Shown here: piece after piece, positions 23,759 to 34,492 of the stretch | Layout: every line of letters starts with the position of its first letter | How positions within the stretch are numbered: position 1 is the stretch's first letter | Assembly: GCA_023078555.1 (NCBI GenBank) | Contig: CM041204.1 | Coordinates: 2,022,485 to 2,086,484 of the forward strand | Direction: 5' to 3' | Length of the DNA stretch: 64,000 nucleotides | Origin: Ulva prolifera | Lineage: Eukaryota; Chlorophyta; Ulvophyceae; Ulvales; Ulvaceae | The notes under the pieces: model-generated | Database searches by the model: none | Told to the model about the DNA's origin: nothing | Seen by the model: the letters and a program-made list of their open reading frames with translations, nothing else | Position numbers and translations under genes: made by a program

Positions 23759-26269
23759 GTCTGCGACCGGCCGTGGCCGTCCGGTGGCGATCGCGAGCAG
23801 GTGTCTCCAAGAAGCACCCCCTGCGTGCTCGCAGCAGTGCTGTCGCTGCACTGGACCCTAGGGCTGTCATCCATGGTTGGGTCAAGCCCAATCCCCCGCT
23901 GTCGGGATTCTTCAAATCGAGCCCGATAAATCGGGATTTTTCCGCTAGATCCGGATAAGCAAATTGAATATTAAGGGATGTCTACAACTGGACGCACTTC
24001 AGTCGAGCTGCCCAAAGTTTGACATAAATGTGATTCCTATGAGGGAGAACACATCATCATAGCGCTATATTTTGTAGTCTTGCATGAGTTGTAATGGATT
24101 GAGCAACAGTCACTGATGGCACTGCTATGACAGGCTGTTCGGATCTGTCCAATCATCGGATTACAACAGCACTCCACACAAGGTGATCCGGTGGGTACAA
24201 AGCCACCTGATCAATAATTAGTAATTGCTTCTTTATATACATATGTGTGTTTAATCCAAGATAGAAATATTAAATGCGTAAAGAGACACCAGGTACATTG
24301 ATTCTTGATCGGTTGCTGCCCTCTCATGGTCGTGCGTAGCCTCATAGACTGCTGATGACACGAATGCTTGCCGCAGCCACGGGCCTGAACAAGCAAATCT
24401 ATTTCGAAAGACTTCTTTGGAACATAATGGATTTTTGCAATGCATTCCTGATGTCTTTGTCTGTTCGCCAGCCGATTGAGCCTTGTACTCGTTCGTGCTA
24501 GCTCGTTGACGAGACATGAGCAGTACTTGCACGCCATGCTGCGAATCGAGTGTAGCGCTCACACAGTCTGTGATGGCAAATGGAGCTTTCAAATCTTGCG
24601 CAAGCGTGCGTCGCTGAGCACCTGTGGTCGTTTATAGGCCCACGGCGAGCTTAGTGTCCTCGTTGACCCAAGACGATGGAGCTGACTAGCATCAGCTCCT
24701 GTCTGCCAGACGGCCGCTGCCGCCCACGGCTGTTAAGTTGGGAAATCGAAGCTGTAGGATTGAGGCCAGTTTACTACCTGTAGCGTCTTTCACCACTACT
24801 GTCCTGATGGTGAGCATGTATTGAAGTCTTTGTAACATGTCTGTATACTACGCAGTAGCAGTAGTCTCTTTGTAGCTACGTCTTACTACATGCCAGACAG
24901 CCTCCGCTGCACTGACTTCAAAAAGCACTGCCCGAAGTGAGCACCGCAGGTGCACCGGTGCGCCTTGTGGCGACTGCAGGGGGGTAGGCACTCTGGCCTG
25001 GGACGTGTTCACTGGGAACGCGGAGCACTAAGGCATCCCCAGGACTCCACGGGGACATCTATGGACTCGCAATGTCCCCCCGGGCATCGTAGAGCGGTCG
25101 CTGGGCAGAAGCTTTGAAAGCGCCCATCCAAAAGGGGATTCTCGCCGAAAATCGCGTTATTGCCCATCCGGTGCCAAATGGCGCCCAGCGCATGCCCAAT
25201 GACCTCAGTGGGCCGAGAACGCCCTAAAAACACTATAATATGTCCCACATGTATTCAGTCACATACCGACCTGCTCTAGTGGCTTCCGACTGACGACTCG
25301 TCAGGGACAAGCCTGTATCTATGACCGTGGATGGAGGCCTTCGCTCCTGTTCCTCAATTATGCTTTAAAAATCTGGAAGATTGATAAGACAATGTGTGTC
25401 TAGTGCGTGACGCCTATCAGGCTTAAATCCCTGAAATATCACTGGCTGGTTGGCCTCGCATTCGCCTTCGCGATCGGCAGATTCGAATTGACCCCAGGCG
25501 TCAGGGCTTGCCTCCACACACGTATGAAATCTATAGACTCAAACATGTCGCTGGCCTGTCAAGCCCCATGCTCAGCGCAGTGGCTAGGAAGGTTGTGGCG
25601 TGGTTCTGTTGGCGCCTGTTGCTCCCTTCGTGGCTGACAGTATTACATGTGTTAGACCAGCTATGACTGATAGAAAACATCAGAAACTTGTCTCGCATAT
25701 GGTAAAAATAACGAATTCCGATCACCACGCGACCTGTGTATGAGATGCAGCTTGCCTGCGCCTGTCTACAGACTTGGAACGGCTGCACTGTTGCCCGCGG
25801 TGTCCCAGAATATTTGTTTATGTTGAGTTGCAGATATTCACTTCTGAAGGTCGAAATGAATACCATATCTCTGTGGGCGTCGCCAGTGGGACAGCTGTTC
25901 AAGTAGCTGTTTTCAGGTTCAGTTGCACAAGTTAAGGCATGCAATTGCAACACGGTGTCACATCAGTGAGCAACTCTTTGAATTTATATTGACGAACACA
26001 AGCAAGTCTGACATAGTACATGCAAGCCACATATAGCAGCTATGATTTGCACACTACGAAGGCATCCTTTGTCTAGGCGCGGAACACAGCATCATAATCG
26101 CCACAGCATCACGCCTCCGACCTACACCTCCATCATGCACTCCTGGCTGTGCAAGCACCATCAGGTCGCAGTTTGCGATCCATCCAAGCCACAGGTGCCA
26201 TTGACTGCTAGTCTTTAGCCCACAGAGACACAGAGCATGGAAGCGAGCGTCATAAAGACCAATAGAGGC
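23759..26269. other. downstream region of unit 2, no gene recognised
   Basis: AT-richer intergenic DNA. Minus-strand frames of 108-140 codons (around 24211-24592 and 25531-25953) lack any recognisable motif, and I treat them as chance. They recur at 34945 and 36263 only because the block is duplicated. It contains one copy of the 260-bp repeat (24979-25240). Confidence 0.55.
24979..25240 (-). repeat. 260-bp dispersed repeat, copy 1 (inverse)
   Basis: Read on the minus strand, this begins near a GGCATTGGGCATGCG-like block, passes GAGTCCATAG and GGAGTCCTGGGGATGCC, and ends GAGTGCCTACCCCCC. It is a diverged inverted copy of 26270-26525. Confidence 0.7.
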
Positions 26270-26525
26270 ATACTGGGGGTGTTTAGAGGCCATTGGGCAT
26301 GCGTTGGGCGCCTGAAAGGCCAAAATGGGTACAACATGCCAAAGTGCCCAGCCATGCATGCGATTTCGGTCGAAAAGGTCGATTCTGCCCTTTCGGGTTC
26401 AGCGGCGTTCCTGTGTTGCCCGGGGGGTTTTTGTGAGTCCATAGGTGTTCCCATGGAGTCCTGGGGGTGCCTGGGTGCTCTGCGTTCCCGGTGAACACAT
26501 CCTAGGCCCGAGTGCCTACCCCCCT
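26270..26525 (+). repeat. 260-bp dispersed repeat, copy 2
   Basis: The order of blocks is GGCCATTGGGCATGCGTTGG, TGCCCGGGGGG, GAGTCCATAGGTGTTCCCAT and CCGAGTGCCTACCCCCCT. The right border coincides with the end of the unit 2/unit 3 duplication. Confidence 0.7.
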
Positions 26526-26962
26526 CTGGCGTCATCCTTGCTGCGCCTGCGCTGTAGAATTAACGGAGGCCGAGCCATGGAATGGTGGACAGAGCAGTTG
26601 TGACCATGTCAATGTGTGAGTACACTTAATTTGGATGCAGCATGGATCGCTCTGTGTCGCTCAACTGAGCTTATAGGCATTCTCACTGCTGCGCGTTCTC
26701 GCACTCACAGCGAACAGTGCTGGGTGAGTTCACGCGCTCAACCATCACCAACGCTCATTCCAGCCGGAGCTACAGCGATCCAGGTCTGCGCCGAGACGTC
26801 AGTGATCGTCTGATCTCGAAGTCACGCCGGAGGTTGCGCGCATGCGGGCCCAAATCACACGCTGCAGCGAGTGGTGGAGCTCCAATACACTAGTGTGTAC
26901 TACATCGGGAGCTCCGAAGACCTAGGCGGTGGTCATTGCTGCCATTGCTATGTATCTCTCGG
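26526..26962. other. boundary between units 2 and 3, no gene recognised
   Basis: Sequence from about 26700 is related to 39750-39960, upstream of the secreted-protein gene. Confidence 0.5.
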
Positions 26963-26970
26963 TATATATA
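26963..26970 (+). promoter_or_regulatory. orphan TATA box in a duplicated promoter region
   Basis: TATATATA followed by CCCCTCACCAGCC matches 39970-39976 and the CCCCTCGCCAGCC after it. Both are followed by a leader-like tract with TCGTGCAGCGACTTGCA or a close variant and a GTGTGCCCACGTCGC-like block (about 27058 and 40077). At this copy the sequence runs into LINE-related DNA from about 27244 and no coding exon follows. Confidence 0.5.
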
Positions 26971-27243
26971 CCCCTCACCAGCCAGCACCTCTGCACACCG
27001 ACAGTGACTTGACAACCAGTCTCCCGCCATCCTCACCACTCTTGCCTCAAGACTTGATCGTGCAGCGACTTGCAACTTGCAGTGCAACTAGAATTGCAGA
27101 GTGCGGCCCACAGGTATACATGTGTACACTTCCACGGTGTGCCCACGTCGCTCTTGAGATCTCATCCGGAACCAAGGTCACAACACTGCTTAAGGAGCTC
27201 AATTGAGGTAGGAAACTTCGAGTCGCCTGTGCGGAACCGCTGA

Positions 27244-28803
27244 CTAGAGTATGCGATGTGTTCGGGGTGCAAGTTGCCCAGAGTCTGCTGAACAACCGTG
27301 CACGGCCATGGCCAATATTTCCACCAACACCTGCAAGCCTTGAGTGCACCTGTCCTGCAGCTCAGGGATCCCGAACTTTGCCGTGGACGTATGTGAATGC
27401 AGTACATGCACTAGCTCATCTACATATTCACTTGTGGCCATGGCAGATGCCAGATTCCATAGTCCTGACTCATCGGATGAGCGCTCCGTGTGCGGTGGTA
27501 CAGGTGTGTCGGTCCGTGTCGCATGCCGTTTTTTGCTTCCAGTTGCGTATGTGGTGCCCACGACTTTGCACTTCAGTCCTGGCTGGTGCTTGGACCGACT
27601 GCTGCGGTGCTTGCGGCACCGCCTGCGCGGTGTCGGGGGCGGCCGCACCAGCGGGGGCGTCAGCCCGGTCGCCGTTGTGGCAGCACAGGAGGATGCGACG
27701 ACGGCCGCGTACGTGAGGGAAGAGGGTGCCTGGGCGCCATGGGAGAGATCGGGCGCGACCGCGGCGGGGGCGGGGGAGGTTGCGGGGTGGTCGGCCGCGG
27801 GGGACGGCGTCGCGCTGTCGGGGCGTGCTGGAGCAGGCTGCGGGATGGTGGGGGACGGGGCCTGGGCGCCATGAGGAGGAGCGGGCGCGACCGAGGCCTG
27901 GTTGGGTGAGGATTTGGTGGTGAGTGACGGGGAAGCTGCGTCCGTGCTGTCCGGGACGTTGCGGGCGAGCCCAATGCCGGGGCCGAGGCCGGGGGGGAGC
28001 CTGCTCATGTGAGGCTCGACCGCTGACGCGATTCCGCCGCGTGCCATGATGCGGCGCCATGTCTCCATGACGAGATTGTGGCGGGCCACGACGGTACCCC
28101 ACAGCGACTTGCAGATCAGCGAGTGCGTACCAGACGCATCACTGCGGCCACAGGGGCATTCAGAGGATGTGTCATCGTCGCCGCTGAGACGGGGCAGGAG
28201 GACTTCCCCGAGCCGGAGCCGCGCGTACACGCCAAACTCCAGGTCGGACAGGCCCGTCACTGGACCCGGGAGCGCCGTGAGCCAAGCCGATGCCATGGCC
28301 CCCACGCAGCTGCGTAATCTGGCTGCCGCCGCCTGGCCGTCTTCAGTGAACTGGGACGTCCGGCCACTGCCGGCCATGAAGAGCGCAGCAAACATGGCGG
28401 CCTTGCGCCCATCAGCCTCAGCGCGCGATATCGCCCGCTGCAGCTGCGTCAGGCGCAGCTTCGCTGTGGTGTCCAGCGCCCATGCCGCGGCGTCAGTAGG
28501 GCCGGCGCCGAGGTCGGCGATCGCGTGACCCCACGTCGCGCGCAGCCGGTGAAGGACACCCTGCAGCTCCACGGCTGCGCTGCCGCGGAACGGCCGGCCA
28601 CGCTCAACACCGTCGACCAGCGCACACTGCGCCAACGCAGCTGATGAAAGGCGTGCCGCATCCGCCTCATCCGCGGTGTAGTGCCGGAGCCCCATGCCGC
28701 CGTGGCGGTGAGGCAGGAGGGCCTGCTCGGCCTGAGCCTTGGTCAGGTCAGCCACATCCATGATGTTGCACAGGGCACGCAGCGTGGCGTCCTCGACGGT
28801 CGG
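27244..28803 (-). mobile_element. 5'-truncated LINE, post-RT and C-terminal part, head-on to the unit 3 LRR gene
   Basis: The minus-strand frame is open from 28986 to 27244. From about 28800 it matches the region after the RT domain of non-LTR elements: ALLPHRHGGMGLRHYTADEA, then YARLRLGEVLLPRL, a zinc-knuckle-like CPCG...H..C set, and VARHNLVMETWRRIMARGG. A Pro/Ala/Ser-rich tract and a basic tract follow. No RT catalytic motif remains. The 60 codons before 28803 in the same frame are antisense to the BTB exon, so that part of the frame is accidental. The C-terminal end differs from the LINE family at 6825, so this is probably another family. Confidence 0.75.
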
Positions 28804-28807
28804 CAGC

Positions 28808-31259
28808 ATGTTCTGTGTAGCTGATGGACAGAATGCCGCAGTGCGCATGCTCATATCTCGCCCTGATGCAGAGACCTGTGATTCAATTGCTTGCGAGGCT
28901 GTGAGCGAGGAGGTCATCGCTCGTTCTGCCGTGTTGACAAGTATCTTCGAAGCAGGCGGAGATGCGATGCTGCCAGGCTCCGTCACGCTCGCTGCCTTCA
29001 GAATCTGGCGGAAGCGTGGCTATCGTGACCCTAACACCAGGACTGGCCGATTGTGCGTCGGGTACCAGGTATGTCGACGTCGGCACGTTCGCTGGGTGTG
29101 CGTTCAGAAACTTGTGACGCAAGAACCGACACTGCATCGTCAATGCTTGTGATAGCGACCATTATTGTCGACTCTGAATAAATAAAGTCGCATCTACAAG
29201 CTAGGTCTGCAACGTCAGCGCATCGTTCAGGTCGCGGATGCCCTGGACGATCGTCACATTGACGACTGGACGGCGCAGCTGGTTGACCGCATCCTGGCTT
29301 CCCCGCAACCGCCTCACAACCGCACAGGCAGCAGAACCAACTCTGCCCACGCTGACTCCGTGAAAGGCAGCGTCTCCGCTGCTGTGGCGCAGCCGCCGGC
29401 CACGCTGCAGCAGCGCCTGTTCCGAGCTGCTGCACCGCGCCTGGACACCAAAACCGCCTCCCACCACCTCCAGGATCCTCCACTACTTCTCCCGCAACCT
29501 CCACCCCACCATCGTCTCATCCTCCATATCTCCGGAACGAGACCTCACCGCCATCCTCTCCCGGCAGCAGACAGCCACGTCATTCTTCAGAGCCCTCTCT
29601 GCCCTCCCGCCCACGCCACCACCCATCCTCTCCCTCAGCATCATCGCAGGCCGCAACATCTGGGACCCCAACGAGCCAACCCTATCACCAGACGCCGCCT
29701 TTCCCAGAGCTCTCGCCGCGCACACCGGCATCACAGCCCTCACCCTCGGCATGCTAGACCCCCCCCCCTTCGTCCAGTGCCTCGCCCGCGCCCTGACCGC
29801 CCTCACCAACCTCAGACGCCTGCAACTCGGAGACGGCTATGACCCCTTCTACCCCGACGCGCTCCTCCACCTCAGAGGCCGGCTCCAGCACCTCCGCTCC
29901 CTCGAGGACCTCTCGATCACGCTCCGCCGCATCTTCACACCGCCGCCCCTGTGCCTTGACGCCGACTTTGATGATTACGGTTATGACGACGATTACGGCG
30001 ACAACATGGACAGGTTATCAAAAGCCTGGGACCAGATGCCCACCCTCTCGCAGCTCGTCACGCGCCTCTCCGCCCTTACATCTCTCCACCTCGACCAAGG
30101 CGGGGTCTTCATGGAGGCCCCTCAACTCGTCTCACTTCCAAAACTCTGCTCGGTGTCCCTTGGAGACGGCTGGACGGTCGGCACGGCCGCCGCCAGCATC
30201 TTCCAGAACGTCCGCGCGCCCGTCACGCACCTCCGCCTCACGCGCGCCGGCTGCGGAGTCGACTGCGCAGAGTTCGGGCTGCCGATGCTCAAACACCTGC
30301 CACGCTGGCGCACGCTGCGGAGCCTGGAAGTTGCAATACCCCGCATCTACGGCACAATCGGGCGCGAACTGTGGCACGACGAGATGTTCACGCAGCTCCC
30401 ACCGGCTCTCGCCGCGCTGCCTGCGCTGACTGATCTGCGCGTCAACGCCGACTCGGCGCTCATGCTGCGTGCTGTGCCTGCTGCGGCCACCCGGCTTCAC
30501 GTACTGCACATGGCGTGCCGCTTCCCCGGCGGCGAGCCGAAGACGCAGCACGCAGCGTGGTCAAATATGCACGCGGGGCTGCGCGCGCCGCACCTGATGA
30601 ACCTGTCGCTCATGTGGCTGAATAATGTGGAAGCCGGGGGGATGCCGGGGGTGGGGTATCTGCTGCGTGCGTGCCCGGCGCTGCAGTCGCTGACTCTGCA
30701 GAAGTACCGGTGTGCATTTTGTGAGGAGGAGGACGTTGCCGCGTTGGCCAGCCTCACCGCACTTCAGGCCCTGACTGTCGGCGGCGCCGATATCTCGCAC
30801 ACGCTGCACGCGCCCCTCGCGGCCGCCCTCCGCCCGCACGTGGCGCTGCGCAGTCTCGAGCTGTCTGACTGCGGGTTGACAGACGCGTTTGCGTCTCCGC
30901 TGGCGGAGGGCGTGCCGGCATGGTCCGTGCTGCAACAGCTCACGCTGGGGTGCAGCAAGGTGGGTGAGCACGTCGCGGCGGAAGTCGTGCGCGGTGTCGC
31001 GCGGCTGCCGCAGTTCAGGGAGCTCACGTTTGTGGCCGGGGAGTGGGAGAGAGGGGCGGACCGCGGCAAGAAGCGCCACACGGGTGCAGACCCCTACGAG
31101 GCCTACTATCAAGTGGGCAGCGGCGCGAGGAGCGTCGAGTCGCTGGATCTTGAGCAGGACCGGCACCGCGCATCGCAGCTGATGCTGGGGCCCGAGAGGG
31201 CGAGGTTGACAGACCTCGCGGGGGAGCTGCAGGTGGCGCTGAAGTGGCGTGATGGGTAG
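28808..31259 (+). pseudogene. BTB-LRR gene, unit 3: unit 1/unit 2 chimera with a frameshift
   Basis: Exon 1 (28808-29068) is intact and like unit 1 (MFCVADGQNAAVRMLISR, ending LCVGYQ). Exon 2 starts at 29231 with VADALDDRHIDDW. A 7-bp insertion (AGGATCC) near 29472 shifts the frame. The shifted frame then stays open to 31259 (the LRR part is in frame from 29751), with LRRs as in the other units. Up to about 30459 the sequence follows unit 1 with a short unit 2-like patch near 30384-30407; after that it is unit 2-like, ending LAGELQVALKWRDG. The gene looks like a product of unequal crossing-over or gene conversion. Unless the 7 bp are spliced out or are an assembly error, it makes only a short N-terminal protein. 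Its 5' flank is replaced by LINE sequence. Confidence 0.75.
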
Positions 31260-32748
31260 GGTGCGCCCTGAACAGTGTGTGGTGGTCGGGCGCGCTTGCA
31301 TCTAATTGCTTCAAATGGTTAGGTCCGATGCTCAGATGGTAGCCCTGGCTTTGCTGCGTAGCAAGACGATGCTGGTCCTGAAGCTGCATGTGTAGCCCCC
31401 TGGGGTTCCCCCGGGCGCAGAGTTGTGGTGATGCCGCTTAGGGTGCGTGTGCATGTTTTACCTGTCTTGCGCAGGCCATGTGTGCATGCTACAGCATGTC
31501 TGGGTGAGGCGTAATGTCCGACTTGGGGTGGGGGTGGGGGGGATACTGACGCACCTTGTTGACGGGAACCATCGCGGCGACAGCTCCAGGAGGATCTGAC
31601 ATGCCATGGGCGATGCCTGGTGCTGCTGTGGGAGTAGGACGCGCTGTGTTCTGTGTGGCCGAGGTGGCGGGGCTGGCGGGTAGCTGTCCCACTGTACCAC
31701 CACAAGCAGCTCGTTGAGCGGAGCGTTATGTGCAGATTCTGGTTTAAACCTGTGCACGCTGCACATATCTGCCGTTTGCGCGACATGGCTGTCCTGTGTT
31801 TCTGTGCACAGTGTTACCGCGGGGTGTCTTCCCGCATCTCTGGCTTGTTGGTGTAGCGAGCACATTTGCTGATGCAGCATGTACACGTCGTGTAAAGTAA
31901 ATCTGAATTTACTGTCATGTGATGGATGTCCACTCGTGGACCCTGCGGGTGAGGCCGCCATGGCCTGTCTGCATGCCTCCTTGTAATAGTACAGTAATAT
32001 AATCTGCTGAGCCTTTCTCCTTGTGGCCTGTCTGCATGGCATAGTATCTTGCCACAGTTCAGGCCTCCTGGGTCTTTGTCCGCGGGGTCAGGTCGCCCCC
32101 AGCTACAAACGGCCCCTCAAGCACTACCCCTTGTTGTTTCTCTGAATGTTACCTGTTTCGCCATGTAGCAGATCTTTTGGGTTTGAGCTATCTCTGTCGA
32201 TATGCCAATGGATGGGTATGTCCCAGACACATATGTGCGCACACTGCATGGATACTCGGCCAGCGACAGAGCTACATGTGCACGTGTACGGAGCACTCCA
32301 CACACGAGACTGCCTGCCTCTGTGCTTGTACACAGATCAAGAGCACTGTGGCACCCCCAATGTTTGACATCTCTGTAGTGTCACTCTCTCAGATTTCGCA
32401 TATCTGACATATCTTGAGCCTGATCTGGAATGTGGCATGAATGCGGACATTTGTGCACAATACAGTAACTTCATATTTACTTTACTTTGCAATGGCAACC
32501 ACCTACATGGCATACTTACATTGCAACGGGATGCATACAAAATCTGCTTTGGTCCGAGAGAAAGTAGACTTAAGCTGAAGCTACACCTTCAAGAACTGCA
32601 ATCTTGATGGGGTTTTCCACGCTGTGCACTGTGTACAGGTGCAATGCATGATCTCTGATCATGGAACATCCCAGCTGCTCCCTTTTGCTGTGTCCAGGCC
32701 ACCACATTCGAGCTGTGCCCCTGGCATCGACATGGGCAGGTGGGATGC
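31260..32748. other. spacer of unit 3, no gene recognised
   Basis: Nearly identical to 20522-22010; short frames only. Confidence 0.6.
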
Positions 32749-32755
32749 TATAAAT
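32749..32755 (+). promoter_or_regulatory. TATA box of gene X, unit 3
   Basis: TATAAAT in the same context as 22011-22017, 195 bp before the ATG at 32944. Confidence 0.7.
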
Positions 32756-32943
32756 GCGTTGATGCTCTGACATCCACAACCACTGAAGCCAACACCATTT
32801 CCGCTGGAGCTTGTACTACGCCACACAACCCCCGCCACTGCACCTATCACACAGCCCCACTCTGCACCTCAGCAAGACTAGCCAGTAGAGCATTGCTCGT
32901 CGTGGTTTTGACGACCGGTTCTTTTTCATACATCGACTACGTG

Positions 32944-34492
32944 ATGGACATGGCTATGATTTCCAAGATGGTGCAGAAGGTCCTCAGCCTGGGTGCCTCC
33001 ATGTCGCTGCTGCAGCTGCTGGCCATCGGTTCAGTGTCCGGGTGTGCACACCCGCTCCAAGAGTCCTGCTGCACACTGCTTGATGCTTGCTGGTCAGAGT
33101 CGTGGTCTCACCCACAGGTATTGGTGTATTGCGCTGCCGCAGAAGTTTTCCTACGCGCAACAGAAGTGTTCCTCAGTGCGTGAGCACAGCCGGACTACTC
33201 GGTGCTTACGCGTGGGTATCGTTCTTGGATGTTGGCATGCTGTAGCCCATGCTGGTCCAGCGCTGCTGCTGTGCCCTGTCAGAATGCAAAGAAGAAACAA
33301 AAGTGTACACGCGCAGCTGCTATACACATACATGCATGCACACACATGCGAACAGGAACATGTTCCACCCCTTGGGCCAGTGTCGTTGTTGTTTGAGCTG
33401 CAGTATGTCCATGTAGACCAGTGTTACATGCAAGATGCGAGACTGTCACATAGAACCATCCCAAATATTTGGGACCATTTTCTGGATGGCAGCCCTGAAA
33501 ATGCTGCATGGGGATCCACCTGTGCCGTGCATGACCTGCGCTGCTGCTGCTAGTGGCACCTCCCTCCCCAGATAACCAAATCAATGCGTGTGCGTTTGTG
33601 TCTAGTTGGAGTAACACATGCATGCCCTCATGCCCCTGAACCCTGAGGCTGTGCAGGCAGGCACTCGAGACGCCCCTGGACTCCCAGTTCTCCTTCTCCA
33701 CATGGATCGAGGGCAGGCAGTACTGCCTATCTGCAAACAACGCGCGGCCTGACGACATCCGCGACGGCGGCAGCGTGTTTGTCAACATGCGCCAGAACTG
33801 CGACGGCCGCATCACGTTCACCGGCGAGCCTGTAGACACGCCCGCCGGCGTCGGGGTCATCCTGCAGGCCACCAACGTCCCAACCAAGCTCGGGCCGATC
33901 GGCACAAACTGGTGCGTGCACGCATATCGCTATGGTACCGTGCATGCATGCGTATGTACGTGCACAACCATCCCGTCCTGCGGCTCTGCCGGGCATCACA
34001 TGCATGTACACCAGCGCGGCGGCATGTTGTGACCGGTGTGCACTGCTGGCCGGGCGCAAGGCAAGCCCTCGAGCATCCATGCGTGCTGATGGCCCGGCAC
34101 CCACGTGCCTAGGCCGGGGCACCGAGGAGCCTACACCTGTGAAAGTCCATGCGTGCTGACACGCCCGGGCGTGCAGGTACCTCTCGGTGCATGACTTCTA
34201 CGAGAACGACCGCTTCCCTGAGAAGCCCGACGACGTCCGCGTCATCCTCCACAACGACCGCAACAAGGCCGCAATCTGGGGGGTGAATGGACTCGTTAAC
34301 GGCGGCCACACGGCCCTGGATCTCATCGACAACCTCGACATCCACTGGGACAGGCAGGGTATATTCCCGTGGCTGATGGCCGCCGGGAACCTCCGCAGCA
34401 GCCAGTCGTTCTACGTGACCGTCACGCCAGACTTCCAATCTGCGCTGGGCATTGTTGCGACTGTCGAGGAGCTCGCGACGACCCAGGGCTAG
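32944..34492 (+). CDS. gene X, unit 3: three-exon protein of unknown function
   Basis: Exons 32944-33041, 33657-33911 and 34177-34492 give 222 residues, with splice phases as in unit 2. Differences from unit 2 are few: GGHTALDLIDN replaces GGSTGLDLMDN, and MAAGN replaces MATGN. Both copies are intact, unlike unit 1, which suggests either recent duplication or retained function. Intron 2 is 4 bp shorter than in unit 2. Family and function are unknown. Confidence 0.72.

Larger units (their letters stand above)
19720..26525 (+). repeat. segmental duplication, copy 1 (unit 2)
   Basis: The 3' half of the LRR gene, the spacer, gene X and its downstream region are repeated at about 30459-37271. The offset between copies is 10738 bp at first, then 10734 inside the second intron of gene X, then 10732 after a 2-bp loss near 35716. 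The stretches compared differ by scattered single bases. Similarity falls in the last 350 bp and ends at CCTACCCCCCT in both copies. Confidence 0.9.

Noticed and set aside
24211-24592. Minus-strand frames of 108 and 113 codons repeated in units 2 and 3
   Set aside because: They are conserved only because the whole block is newly duplicated; they overlap in two frames and show no motif.
25207-25215. CCCTAAA as a telomeric repeat
   Set aside because: It is a single occurrence without tandem copies.
28804-28986. N-terminal 60 codons of the minus-strand LINE frame as part of a protein
   Set aside because: They are the exact antisense of the BTB exon that is coding in three paralogues.
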